The notes under the pieces were generated by a model. That model was not told where the DNA came from and did no database searches. It was given only the letters and a program-made list of their open reading frames with translations. The translations under genes and the position numbers were made by a program. Positions 23,119 through 35,000 of a stretch of DNA of 64,000 bases are shown in pieces. This stretch comes from Batrachochytrium dendrobatidis JAM81 (Eukaryota; Chytridiomycota; Chytridiomycetes; Rhizophydiales): NCBI RefSeq assembly GCF_000203795.2, contig NW_006281114.1, positions 186,001 to 250,000 of the forward strand, written 5' to 3'. Every line of letters starts with the position of its first letter. The stretch's first letter is position 1.

Positions 23119-24349
23119 ATGGAACGAACGGCCTTTTCAACAGTTCATGCCATGTTTCACTCGGCAAGAGAGTACTTTAATCCTTTGCTCAAGAACTCAA
23201 AGTTTAAAGAGACAGGTGTCCTCACTCCCGAAGAGTTTGTTGCTGCTGGGGACTTTCTCGTATTCAAGTGTCCTACATGGTCTTGGTCTGCTGGTGAGCC
23301 TACAAAAACAAAAGATTATCTTCCAGTCGGAAAGCAATATCTTGTTACTCGTAATGTGCCTTGCTTGAGTCGAGTCAAGGCTATGGAGTATGACGAGGAT
23401 GACTTTGAAGAGACACTAGATGGCGGAGCTGATGATACAGCGGATGGTGGATGGGTTGCTACACATCAAGCGAGGGTACAGGGGGCTGGAAAGAATGACG
23501 GCCATACTATTGATGGCAATGACCACCAAGAAATTCGTGATATGGACGAGGATCCCAAAAAGGTTCATGGTAATGATATCAAGGCTCTCACTGAAAACCT
23601 GGCCCAACTAACGACTGCTAAAGAGGGTAATGAAGATTCATCAGTATCCAATAACGATGATATTCCGGACATGGACGATATTCCGGACATGGATGACGAT
23701 CTGGTTGATGTGGGTATAATCATAGAGGAAAATGATCCTGGTGCACTCGTTCTAGAGTCCAACAAGACGGGTGATTGTGATGCGGCTGACAAGATCTTAA
23801 AGACAAGGTAATCTTGTGGATGTCAATGCTTGAGTTTTATTAAGCTTTATTAGGGATATACTAGTCACTGCTGATCTACACGCTTGTGACCATACTGTTC
23901 ACTAACAGTACAATGATGCTTGGATAGAACATATGACATGGCTATTACATATGACAAGTATTATCAAACACCACGAGTATGGCTGTTTGGGTATGACGAG
24001 CATCGCCGTCCCCTTACAACTACTCAAGTATTTGAAGATATTTCTCAAGATCATGCACACAAGACAGTAACTATCGAGGCACATCCTCATGAAAATCTTA
24101 CTTTAGCTTCTATTCATCCATGCAAACATGCCAATGTCATGAAACGCATTTTGGACCATATGGAAGAAACAGGCGAAAATACCGAACTCCGTGTCGATCA
24201 ATATCTCATGTTATTTTTAAAGTTTATGTCTGCTGTTCTCCCTACAATGGACTATGATTGTAAGTGCCAATCTACTTTTAATTTGCAATGTTTAGAGTCA
24301 TCCATCTCACTTTATATTCTACTTGATAGATACAACTTCTACCGTATAA
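23119..24349 (+). CDS. ATG3: Autophagy E2-like enzyme Atg3
   Basis: E2-like enzyme that transfers Atg8 to phosphatidylethanolamine. Three exons (23119-23807, 23928-24259, 24330-24349) give 346 residues. N-terminus: [39 protein letters not shown]; then [21 protein letters not shown] long acidic flexible insert carries a perfect tandem of DDIPDM units. The catalytic part has [18 protein letters not shown] and the HPC active-site motif ([13 protein letters not shown], Cys at about residue 294), ending [20 protein letters not shown]. Length and motif order are typical. The acidic insert corresponds to the Atg7/Atg12-binding flexible region of the family. Confidence 0.95.
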
Positions 24350-24446
24350 CCTGTTAATCTCATAGACCAATATAATTGCGCAATCAATGTTATCAACGTC
24401 TAAATAATCTTGGTTCCAATCTTTAAAAAATTAACGACTTGCTTTT

Positions 24447-24868
24447 TACAGCCGTATTCACGTAAAATGATACACTTTTCTGTATTGATCTTGCAGTTGG
24501 AGCCTCTATTTCCCCCGGAATAAACAATCTTTAAATATTCATTGTTATTGGAATTGATTACTTTTATTGGAACTTTGTCGTATCCTAATATCAGATACGT
24601 TCACGTTCAACATATCTCGGGAATGCAACCATACATGCTGGTCACCCAGTATTTGTTTTGAAGAAAAGGAAAGTTGGAGATTGAAAAGATGTCAAGGATA
24701 TGAATATTCGCTCTGTATTTTTGTACAATAATGAGCACAAAGTCCAGTCAACTAAAAGAGTTTATAAAGCAACGTTACTCAGTAAGATTGGCACCAATCA
24801 AACATGAGATTAGCTGGTTATCATGTATTTTGACATTCAGTGTTTTATCTTACGTGAATATAGCTGTA
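24447..24868. mobile_element. MITE copy between ATG3 and F-box gene
   Basis: Best-preserved ends: TACAGCCGTATTCACGTAAA on the left and an inverted match ending TTACGTGAATATAGCTGTA on the right, with TA on both sides as in Tc1/mariner-type insertions. 422 bp. Internal text AAAGGAAAGTTGGAGATTG and GTACAATAATGAGCACAAAG is shared with the copy at 44180-44632. It begins 98 bp after the ATG3 stop and ends 211 bp before the F-box gene start. Confidence 0.8.
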
Positions 24869-25078
24869 AAATTGGCATCTATAATGAACATCCACATCAA
24901 TATTTAGCTACGCTGACTAATCACGTGGGTATGAAACATTTGTGATGTTTCGAGCCACGATTGTCAAGCTTGTTTTATTCACGAGCTGCGATGGTTATTG
25001 CATACTTTACTACTTATTGTACCCAACACATTATCGGAGACTCCCACTGAAAATTCGCTAATACCCAACTCAGTGAAC

Positions 25079-27502
25079 ATGCATGACGATCACGAACGCT
25101 TTATAGCTACACAGACACAACTACAGTCAGTGCCCAGCACATCCGCTGCTACCAATACATCAGCTATACCTATCCGTGTAGTTGGTCAGTCAAGCACATC
25201 AAAAAAGTTTAGAGCTTTATTGGTGTGTATCAAGTGGTATTCGCAAACATTTCAAAACGATTCTATTCCAAATGAACTATGGAATGCGCTATTCCAAACT
25301 GTTCTAATATTTGTTGCTGCCAAGTCTGGTCGAGAATTACTGCTTAGTCATGATGGAGCACTTGCTAATATCCAACAATGTGCACAATATAACCTACCAA
25401 GTGATATCTCGCTTTCAGTACCCAACTGTGCAATTCGATCGGCATTAGAATCTCCACTATCAAGTCAAAATATGCAATCTGGTCCCAATATACCTTCCAT
25501 TCAATCAGGCATGGATGTAGAGCAAACATTTGTTCAATACGCAGATTCATTAGCAGATGCAAAAAAATGCAAGAATACGGCCATCTTTGCAGACGGTACT
25601 GCATTGTCAAATCAATCATTGTCTGCATCTAGATTACGTTTTCAAGAATCTCAACACATGGATTCTTTAAAATTTGGTTCATCAGCACTAGCTCACCAGC
25701 TTTGCTTTATCTATCGACTTCCAACCGAGTTGTTGTGCTTTATTCTATCAAAACTTGCTTTTGATCAACCATCCTTATCAGCAGCATCTCGTACATCGCA
25801 TCGCATGTTTGCTGTAGGTGCACGTATTATTTACAAAAATCCTCATATATCTACGTCGAAATCACTGTCTCAATTTACCAGAGTACTGCATGCAAGTACT
25901 TTTGGTTACATGAATTCCCACAAATCGAATCAAAGCTCCATACCTATTTTGACCACTTGGCTTCCTTATTCTGCCATGGTCAAAAAAATTACGTTTGAGC
26001 CTGACCTACACGGTTCCCTAGTGCCAAATAGTACTGAGCCGCATATTGAGGGTATTGATAACGTGCGAGCTGTGCATAGCAGCATTTTCAGACATCTGGT
26101 TCATCAACAAGAAACACAAAATACCGGAATTCCAGCTGTGTTGCCTAGATCTCAAAATCAAGGTACAGATGAACCAATAAGAGCACCCTTGGATAATGAG
26201 ACCGAGACAACCTTAGCCGAACAACCTAGCTCAAGGACAGTTATTCCACCCAGTTTGAAATGTTTTCCGGTTCCAAATTCTATATTCTATACGTTGGCAG
26301 GTCTTTGTCCATATCTTATGGAGATAGAAGATCGGGGCGTAGAAAATACTCAAAGCACAGGCCGGTTTGTAGACATTATGAAGGAATCATCTACTGCTCT
26401 TAGCACTGTATGGCAGCGTGTTCCATCCACATCGTTTACTCTTACACTGCTGATTAGATCCTGCCGTCGATGGGTATTTTTAATGCCTGAATGGCGTGGT
26501 TTTGACTTTTCTCCTCATAAAGCTTATGGCGTCATTACTTTTCTTCTTGACAGTTTACAAACTGCATCTCAACCTATTTGGCACAATTTAGAATCAGATT
26601 TGGTTCGATTCATCCGCCCAATGCTTATATCTAAATGCCGTAGTGCTTTGAGTTCAATTAGCTCGACACTGCTGCTCCAAGTCCAATTCATGACATTATC
26701 TGCTCAGCGGCTACTAGATTGCTACACGATGATTTATTATAAAGCACTGTCGATTGCGCAATCGTTGAGCGTAACACAACTGGTAGAAATTATGCAAGGT
26801 GGAGCAAAACAGACCACTGGTAAGAGTGCACTAATGCTGACAGAGTCTTTAACAAGCTTACCTGGTGAATCTTTATCTGCTGTTCTCTCTCGCGATCATA
26901 ACGGCGTAGACCATGGTACAGATACTCAACATGCTGATGAAGAAGATACTGGTGCTCAAGCAGTCCCACTTTTTGAACTGCACAATGTATCTGCCTTTTC
27001 ATTGGATACTACACAGGAAGATGGGTTTTTTGATGGTGACGACGCGCTGAGTAATGAAGACCTGGATAACCACGGTAGCAGAATATTAGATTCATCTACT
27101 AATTTAGATACTGGCATACCATCTGAAAAAAACATTTCAGCAGCTATTGCCATTCATACAGCTGTAGCTGTATTATTACGAATTCAACTCCCAACAAATG
27201 CATCTGTTCCAACCACAGCCATGATTACTAATCTTCGTGAAGCTGTATCTACATTTCCTCCAACGCCTGTTAATGGAGAAACAGTAGAAATGCTTCAACA
27301 TGCATCTGGAATTGAGTATGACATATTCGAGCCTGGTGGTCATGAGATTTCTCGTTGGATCTCATGGCTCAAGCAGATTGAAACATGGCATGTAGCAAGT
27401 CGACAGATGGAACCAGTCAAGAGTCTACTAAGGCAGAGCATGATCAAAATTGACTGTTTGAGAAATGTCCAGCGTACTTTTGGATTGAATTTTATGGACT
27501 AG
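25079..27502 (+). CDS. F-box-like protein, hypothetical
   Basis: Single exon, 807 residues from ATG 25079 (MHDDHERFIATQTQLQSVPS); an upstream TTG-started reading from 24998 lacks an ATG. At about residues 210-255 there is an F-box-like segment: YRLPTELLCFILSKLAFDQP, then LSAASRTSHRMFAVGARIIY, the usual LP..ll..Il..L pattern followed by a second helix and a 'lY.n' end. This suggests a substrate adaptor of an SCF ubiquitin ligase. The rest has helical blocks (SCRRWVFLMPEWRGFDFSP, HEISRWISWLKQIETWHVAS) but no clear repeats. The first 90 residues include a helical region FRALLVCIKWYSQTFQND. F-box call moderate; the gene itself secure. Confidence 0.7.
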   Translation: MHDDHERFIATQTQLQSVPSTSAATNTSAIPIRVVGQSSTSKKFRALLVCIKWYSQTFQNDSIPNELWNALFQTVLIFVAAKSGRELLLSHDGALANIQQCAQYNLPSDISLSVPNCAIRSALESPLSSQNMQSGPNIPSIQSGMDVEQTFVQYADSLADAKKCKNTAIFADGTALSNQSLSASRLRFQESQHMDSLKFGSSALAHQLCFIYRLPTELLCFILSKLAFDQPSLSAASRTSHRMFAVGARIIYKNPHISTSKSLSQFTRVLHASTFGYMNSHKSNQSSIPILTTWLPYSAMVKKITFEPDLHGSLVPNSTEPHIEGIDNVRAVHSSIFRHLVHQQETQNTGIPAVLPRSQNQGTDEPIRAPLDNETETTLAEQPSSRTVIPPSLKCFPVPNSIFYTLAGLCPYLMEIEDRGVENTQSTGRFVDIMKESSTALSTVWQRVPSTSFTLTLLIRSCRRWVFLMPEWRGFDFSPHKAYGVITFLLDSLQTASQPIWHNLESDLVRFIRPMLISKCRSALSSISSTLLLQVQFMTLSAQRLLDCYTMIYYKALSIAQSLSVTQLVEIMQGGAKQTTGKSALMLTESLTSLPGESLSAVLSRDHNGVDHGTDTQHADEEDTGAQAVPLFELHNVSAFSLDTTQEDGFFDGDDALSNEDLDNHGSRILDSSTNLDTGIPSEKNISAAIAIHTAVAVLLRIQLPTNASVPTTAMITNLREAVSTFPPTPVNGETVEMLQHASGIEYDIFEPGGHEISRWISWLKQIETWHVASRQMEPVKSLLRQSMIKIDCLRNVQRTFGLNFMD

Positions 27503-27608
27503 ACTCATTCGAATAAATTTGGTTGACTGTACTGCTTCAAAGTATTTTGAATCATGAGTGTGTTGGTTTGATATTACGAGGATGCTAAAAGTATAATTTG
27601 AAGCAATC

Positions 27609-28110
27609 CGCAACCATATTTACGTAAGATGGGCCACTTTTCTGTACGACTGCCTCTTTGGGATAATGACTAAATACTTGTTGCGCTTTTCTACTACAAA
27701 TTGATTTGAATAGATATTCTCAATTGAATAATCAACATTCATCATACAATTCACACAAACTATAGTTTAAATCTCTCCACATTGGGTATAGCCATACATT
27801 GCACGATCATCAAGTTTGAAATTGGATTCATTTACTGTAATCTATATACTGACTTTAGCTGTTTTAATGCTTTCAATCAAACTCATCTTCTATATCCTGA
27901 ATCTCAGATACGCTTGTGTTCAAGAAACAAAAATTGCAATCCAGGAATGCAGCTGTTGTTTCCATGCCGATAACCAGAAGAATACCAATAAAATAAAGAG
28001 TTCAAGAGCACAGTGTCTAGTAAATTGATACAAATCATTTCATGATACTTGCTAGTTATTATACACGAACACCCTTATCGAGTACTTCATTTTGCATGAA
28101 TGCAGCTGCA
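27609..28110. mobile_element. MITE copy downstream of F-box gene
   Basis: Left end CAACCATATTTACGTAAGAT and right end CATTTTGCATGAATGCAGCT are diverged inverted repeats of the family. About 500 bp. Internal text (CATTGCACGATCATCAAG, CAATCCAGGAATGCAGCTGT, TCCATGCCGATAACC) corresponds in order to other copies. It starts 107 bp after the stop at 27502. Confidence 0.65.
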
Positions 28111-29235
28111 AAATATATCATATTCGACACTAGATTATTAGAGATTCCCAAAAAGCATCGACTTGAAAATACTGCTTGACCAATCATAATCACGATACCA
28201 AAAGATTTACTGTTTATCTTTAGGAAATATATGGCACATTTATTCGCCATTGGCGAGTGCATGAAACTGCTCTTCCAAAATTAGCTTTGCGGCACCATTT
28301 ATCTCCCTGATAACACTATGAATAATATGTTTCTAATAAACAAGCACAAGTAGCAAATATATCAAAACATTCCAGAAAAATAGTATAGATTAGAAGTTGG
28401 ATTGTGACTAAATGCTAGAAAATCGGCTCAGTATAGTGCAGTTACCTTGATTTTCAGATCAAGTCGATGTACACACTCAAAATGGCTATCTGGGCAATCA
28501 GATCCTCTAGCAGGCAAAAGTTTGCTATATGATAATACTAGTATTTCGCACAGCGTTATATACGTTTCAATAAAGTCGAGTTCGAATGGCTAATTATTAT
28601 GCAGTCAGTTTCAAAAATTCAGATACATGGTTTGAATGATTGTCCACTCCACACATTGCACCTACCAACTGAACTATTTCAAGTAAGCCATATGCAGATA
28701 ATCCATCGTTGTTCAGTTGCTGATCTCCAAACGTTTTGTTTAGTCTTGAAAACAGACTATTTTTCTGTATTGACAAAATACAGTCGGGTTCAACGGTTTA
28801 GTTTAGTCTACCCATTCATGATTTAAATCCATGTTTCTTTTGCGCGTGGTATGGTTTTCTGTCATAAATATTGGATTGACCAACGTACCTGCTTCGAGGG
28901 AGAGTCGCCTATTGCTACATCAAATTCTGATAGTAGAGCATCAAATGCTTTCCCAAATTCAGCCGAATCTGCGATGCGTAGCAACTTTCCAATACCTAGC
29001 CCTAGTTGAAATAGCTGACCAGATCTAATATATTTGTTTAGTATACTATTAAATACCAATGATATCTACACATTGGGCTTTATGGCAGTAAACTGTATCA
29101 CCTTTTTTTCATTTGTGGAGTGCTGTATATTTTAGCCTAATTTGATGATTAGATAAAAAATAGCATTTAGTTGCATGCTTATGGTCTGATGTATAGAATA
29201 TTTGATTCAGCCGCATGTATTTTTCATAAAGACTA
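28111..29235. other. 1.1-kb gap with no supported gene
   Basis: Only short ORFs in all frames (the longest about 75 codons) without splice logic or familiar motifs. No terminal repeats seen. It could hold decayed sequence or a non-coding transcript. Confidence 0.4.
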
Positions 29236-29433
29236 TTAATCACTTGCCAAAACTCGCATTGGAATAGCAACTGTGCCCATATGATATCCCTTGCCCAAAA
29301 ACAGACGTTTCAAGTAGTCGAATGTAGCCATGCGACGAAGAGTCAGTTGAGCTACTCGTCGTTGACTTGAAATATTTTTAGACTGCAGCTCGTTGGTGGC
29401 ATTGTCTGTTGGCATTATCAGACAAACAGACAA
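29236..29433 (-). CDS. Small hypothetical protein divergent from CDC50
   Basis: 65 codons from ATG 29433: MSVCLIMPTDNATNELQSKN, then SQRRVAQLTLRRMATFDYLK and RLFLGKGYHMGTVAIPMRVL. The middle is basic and helical, and the frame is clean from ATG to stop. The ATG lies 166 bp from the CDC50 start on the other strand, a spacing seen for other divergent pairs in this window. No family recognised; a further exon is possible. Confidence 0.4.
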   Translation of the reverse strand: MSVCLIMPTDNATNELQSKNISSQRRVAQLTLRRMATFDYLKRLFLGKGYHMGTVAIPMRVLASD

Positions 29434-29599
29434 GGTTGAGCGAGTTTATGATTATTTCGTATGAGAGAAATATGGGGTGTATGCTGTATATTTGCTTCAA
29501 TGTATTGTTGCAGACCCCAAATCCCTTCTTTAGTTGTTGCTTCGGTAATTGAAAGCCGCAAAAATTTAGGTGACTTTCTACTGTAACCAACCAACGGAG

Positions 29600-31600
29600 A
29601 TGCCTGCAGCCGCCGCCCACACCGAGTTGAAGCAGAGCAAGAAACCTGCAAGTATGTGATTCACTATTTTGTTTAACAAAACTCATTCAGTACGGCAGAT
29701 ACTTTAATACTCAGATACAAGATCCTAGTAGTGTTGAGCTACATCCAATACAATATTACACTTGTGCCATGTTTGAGAAGTGGAGTTTATGACTTGCACA
29801 AGCTATCCACCCTCCTGCTCATTCATGGTCACTTTGTTGGATTCATGTGGCTATTCATTCGTTTCCTATACTAGCTACCCATTAATATTGGTTCTTGGTA
29901 TTTATACTTTGGGCTGTAGTTTTGAAAGACAAGTGGTATATGGACTAACACCCGCTTTATGTGGATTTGCATTTTCCCTTTAGACACTGCGTTTAAACAG
30001 CAGCGCCTCAAGGCATGGCAGCCACTACTCACTCCAAAGACCGTCTTGCCAACCTTCTTTCTTATTGGCATTATTTTTGTTCCTCTAGGAATTGGTCTTT
30101 TTTTAGCTTCTGAAAAGGTATGCTATTCTTTGGCTATCTTGTGATGATTATCAAAGCCACCACATTACTCGACACATTCTCTATATATCATTTGAATGGT
30201 TTGGTATTTAATTCTACTACCTATTAATCCTACTAGGTGGTGCAAGTTTCGTTTGACTATACAAAATGCTCCACTTTGGCTGGCAATAATTTTACCGCTC
30301 CAGCAGATTCATCAATTGGCATTACCAGCTGGAAATATGACGCAGCTTCGCAAGTCTGCTCCATTCAATTTCCTATTCCTTCTGAGATTCCTGCTCCAGT
30401 TTTCATGTATTATCGTTTGACCAACTTTTTCCAAAACAACCGTCGTTATGTCAAGTCGTTTGATGCCAATCAGCTCAAGGGATATGTGGCTGCTGAGAAT
30501 CTGGATATTGGATGTATTCCACTTAATGTGCCTACTGACGGGACTGAATTTGTTACTATTGCTGGTGTGAATACCACTATCAAAAAGACTTCTGGGCAGC
30601 CTACTCCCCAGTACTATCCATGTGGTTTGATAGCCAATTCTCTTTTTTCTGGTATGACTTTGTTGTCTGTAGCTATGAAACAGTTGTATTTTTTATTTTA
30701 GTCAGCAGTCTGATCTATTTATACTTTTGGGTTATCTTTACAACCTTGAATACAGACAACATCTCTAATTTGACATGCGTCAGTTCTACTTTTCAATTCA
30801 AAGATAATCAAGTTTGTTCCCCAGGAAGTCTCACCAGTTTTGTGTATCCACTTTATTCCCAAGGCATTGCCTGGCCGTCAGATGCGGACAAGTATGGTAA
30901 TATAAACACCCAAACGGCGCTAACTGCTGAACAAATCTCAACCACACTTATCCCACCACCGTTTTGGCGCACGGCTTTCCCACAGTGGAAGGATGGATAC
31001 AACTCGACAAATCTTCCTAATCTCAAAACCTGGGAAGCATTTCAGGTATGGATGCGTACTGCTGGTCTTCCAACTTTTAGAAAACTTTGGGGTCGCAATA
31101 CCGAATCTGTTCTTCCTCACGGAACTTGGCAAGTTGATATTGTGCAGAGTAAGTGATTTTATGGCTCCACTTTATTCAAAGCGTGTTGACTGATTGTTTT
31201 TATACAACTGTATGATGCATTCATACTTGACGACAATAGATTTTGATGTTTCTCGGTTTAGTGGTACCAAATCAATTGTGATTTCGTCAGTCTCTGTGCT
31301 GGGTGGCAAAAACTCATTTTTGGGTATTGCATATATTTGTGTTGGTACAGTCTGTTGGGCACTTGGTATTGCATTCCTTGCACGCCATATGATTAAACCA
31401 AGGTAAGCCAACTCTAGGAATCTGTTATGCACTATGGTGTTCATTTACTCATTTCATGATTGCATTTTTACAGAAAACTGGGTGATCACAACTATCTGTC
31501 GTGGAATCAGCCTCACCACAATGTCCAACACGCTCAAGGGCAAGCTGGTGGTCAAGGAAATACTCGCTTTGGAAATGCTGTAGAGACTGCGCTCCATTAA
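29600..31600 (+). CDS. CDC50: Cdc50/Lem3 family P4-ATPase (flippase) subunit
   Basis: Beta subunit that escorts P4-type phospholipid flippases. Six exons (29600-29651, 29984-30117, 30237-30651, 30756-31148, 31240-31402, 31474-31600) sum to 427 residues. After a short head comes [20 protein letters not shown], the hallmark cytosolic motif, then TM1 ([20 protein letters not shown]). The ectodomain has [24 protein letters not shown] and paired cysteines ([26 protein letters not shown]), ending FPQWKDGY and [13 protein letters not shown]2 is near [18 protein letters not shown] Gly/Gln-rich tail follows. Exon 1 is only 52 bp, before a 332-bp intron. Confidence 0.95.
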
Positions 31601-31909
31601 ACAACCGAATCGACATACTTTGAATTGATTCATTCCTATTTTCTACTATTCTTACACACCAATCCTGGGCATTGCATGCTCTAGATATTAAATAAGTTTA
31701 TTGCTTTCTAAACAAGTCAGATTTTGTGTGGAAAATGAGACGAGTGTCAATAGGTGATTGAGCAGACAATTTTACTTTTTATAGATTTTTAATAACTATT
31801 GATCTCAAATAATAAAGCGACAATTGCTATTTAGCTTTTATGCAGCCAGCGTTGCTAGCCAGGAATGGAATCAATGCATCCTTGTGACGCGTAGCCAAAG
31901 TGGAAATCG

Positions 31910-32015
31910 GACTTTCCAGATTATTAGTTTGTCTCCCAATTAGACTTTCCAGATTATTAGTTTGTCTCCCAACCAGACTTTCCAGATTATTGGTTTGTCT
32001 CCCAACCAGACTTTG
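31910..32015. repeat. 33-bp tandem repeat, three copies
   Basis: Three head-to-tail units of 33 bp beginning GACTTTCCAGATTATTAGTT and ending in CTCCCAA plus three bases, with a partial fourth (GACTTTG). Units differ at one to three positions. It lies 70-175 bp upstream of the coiled-coil gene's ATG. 33 bp is 11 codons, but no exon was assigned here. Confidence 0.85.
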
Positions 32016-32085
32016 TCTAAATACATCAAAAAATAGGTTTTAGCATATCGTTATTGGCTCGAGTGGTGTATACTTGATTAACAGA

Positions 32086-35000
32086 ATGGATTCTAATAAC
32101 AAACAGATTAAACTGGGGTTTCCTACCAACGTACAGCGATCTCTCTCTAGTCGTGTTCATACTGAACTAGTAGAACGAGCTCGGGGAGACAATCCTGACA
32201 TGTCTCATTCAACACAATTTCACACACAACCTACTTCTATACCCAATGATCAGACTTCATCAGCCTACTTTTCATTCCAACCCAGAAAATCCACAACGAG
32301 TTCGGTGGTAACTCAATTCAAGTTTCATAAGCCCAGTCCTATGAATTGTAATCCATCTGCAAGTATTTCATCTAACCCACCAATTTCTGATAATACTGCT
32401 ATGGATTTGAGTTCCAAACCCTCTAATCATTCCAAGACCGAGTCTTCCCATGTGAACATGGTAGAAATGCTGAACGGTGCAAGTCCAGCTGCAGATTCGC
32501 CATTGCATAATACTGTTTCTGTTGTCCTTCCATCTGGCCAGTCTCGTTTTCGATTGGGAACCTGTTCATTATCTCAATTCAAACTTCCTGCTATTCAAAA
32601 ACGCACCCAGTCCAATATTTCTGACTTGGATGCTTCTATGACTACACAATCGTCCAACACCATTCATAATGCTTCAGCTGATCTTTCTGTTTCTACCCCA
32701 TCTACTTTGAAAACTGGTCAATCTGCTGAAATGGATCTACTTTGTACTTCGTCTACCATGTTCAAGGCGCCCAAAGAAGTCGTAATAAATCCAAATCCTC
32801 CAGTTGATCATATTGCTGCTTCTACAGCTTTAGAAGCTGTACCTCACAGACAAGACACGCAGTCTTTAAATCTATCTAAGTCTAATCCAACTCTGGTCAC
32901 TGATACTCCCAGTGATCCGTCTTTTAAATCTCAATTTTCATTATCAAGTCTTCATAACCCTTTAACCATTTTCCAGAAACCAGGTAGTAACTCTACGTGT
33001 CTTTCCAAAAAACAGACTCTTGACATGGTTGAGCAACGACACGCTTCATTGGGTATTTTGAGTCAAACCAATGGTTTTAAAGGAGTCAAAAATATAGCCA
33101 ATCGTGCATATAACCTGGGTCCTTCAAATGGAGACTATTTAGCCGACTCAAAAAAGGATTCATCTCAAATCATTTTTCTTGTTCAAAATATACAACAACA
33201 CAGTTTGGCATTGGAACGAGAAATATCTATTGCAAATATCAGCCGAGATCAAGCCATTCAAGCAGCAACGGAGCAGCGTGAAACCATTTCGCAGTTGTCT
33301 AATGAAATTGGTGCAGTTTGCTCTGCTTATGAGTATCAGAAAAGGCTGATTCAGTTTTCTATCCAAAGGTAAGATTCAAGAAATGACAGTATTCAAATTG
33401 TATTTTCCAGTGCATTGCCTCATCTAGGATTTGTTTGCATTTAGATTATCAAAAATGGAAGAGTCGATGAAGCTTTACCAAACTGCCATTCGAAAATTGA
33501 ATGAGAAAGGAAAAAGCTTATTTGGGCAAGTGCACGATTTACAAGAAAAGCTTCAGCTTAAAGAAACAGGTAGTGTGACAAGAATACCAAACTGATGATC
33601 TACATCAACTTTAAATTTGGAGTTTAAACCAAATATTTATTTAGAAACCAAACTGCTGGTGGAGGAAAAGAATAAATTCGCTACTGAAATGGATGCGCAG
33701 AGATTGTCAGGTATTGTAATCACTACAACCATGTGTTCAAAAGTAGCTTTTGTGAATATATTTATTTAACCTTGAATTTACAAATTTATAGAACAGCAAA
33801 CTATAGAAACACTCCAATCTTCTGTCAAAACCCTGTCAAGTTGTTGCAAAGATTTGACTGTTGAAATTAGCGAAGCCAAAGCTTGCCAAACTGCAATCAA
33901 CAACGAATACTCTTTGTCAAAGTCGCAGCTGAATGAAAGTATTGCTAATCTAAGTGATAAATTAAAAGAAACTCAAATCCAATTGGACCAATCATTAAAC
34001 GACTTGGCATCTTGCAAAGAAATATCCAGCACAAGTTTAAAGACGCTTCAAGATCAATTAAATAGCCTTTCTGCAGAGCACACACTAGTAACTGAACAGT
34101 TGGATCATTTGAAATCTACTGCTGCAAATTCTCAGCTTCAGTGTGAGAATCTTGAAAAAGAGTTGACCGACTCAAAGAAAACCATTGAACGTAAACAACA
34201 AGAATCAGATACGACACTAAATACGTGGATGGCTACTAAGATGGAGATAGGCTTGGATTTGGAAAACACAAGGCTGAAACTCGAGCATGCTAATAGCGAA
34301 AACAACAGACTACGCTCAAAGTAAGTTTATACTGCTTTTCATAGTTAAGCGATTCAATGTTTAGATTTAAAACATATCGAGTTTTTCAACTAATAGTCAG
34401 GAAAAATGGCTGCAAACAATCGCCGATCTGAAGCAATCCAACGATAAAAATTTAGATCTCGACAATCAATTGCTTGCAAGTCGTTTGGAAAACGACACGA
34501 CTACGCAAAGGTATAATTCCATTACAAGCATATCAATGCCGCATTGCTTGTTCTTCAACTAGTTCTGATGTGTTTTTTGATTGCGCCTTTAGATTGCAGC
34601 AATTACAATCTGAACACAAGGATGCAATCAGAAAAAATAACGAAACTTGCTTGAAAATGGAAAAAGTCGTATTAGCTGCAGAGCAAAACTTGACAGAGAC
34701 TTTAAAGTCGACCAAATTCAAATTTGATGCGGAAATCAAAACGTAAGTAGTCAAGCGATGATAAATGTATTGGCTGCATGCATTAAATAACATGATTTAT
34801 ATTCATACATGTATAGTTTACATGATCAAATGGATTTGGACAAATCATCAATAACAAGACAGTTTACAGAGCAGATACAACTACTGGAAGTTGAACGTGA
34901 CGCATTAAAGGACAAACTGCTGGAGTGCAAGAATAGTATTGAAGAAAAAATTCTAGTTAAAAACCAAACTGACAAGGAGCTTGAGTCAAGAATAAACAGC

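Noticed and set aside
24440..24870. First thought to be a riboswitch or structured RNA because of its palindromic ends
   Set aside because: The same ends recur in a dozen other places with a shared interior, which fits a transposable element better.
28111..29235. Searched for a gene, CRISPR or tRNA in this 1.1-kb gap
   Set aside because: Only short chance ORFs, no regular repeats and no cloverleaf-like signature found by eye.
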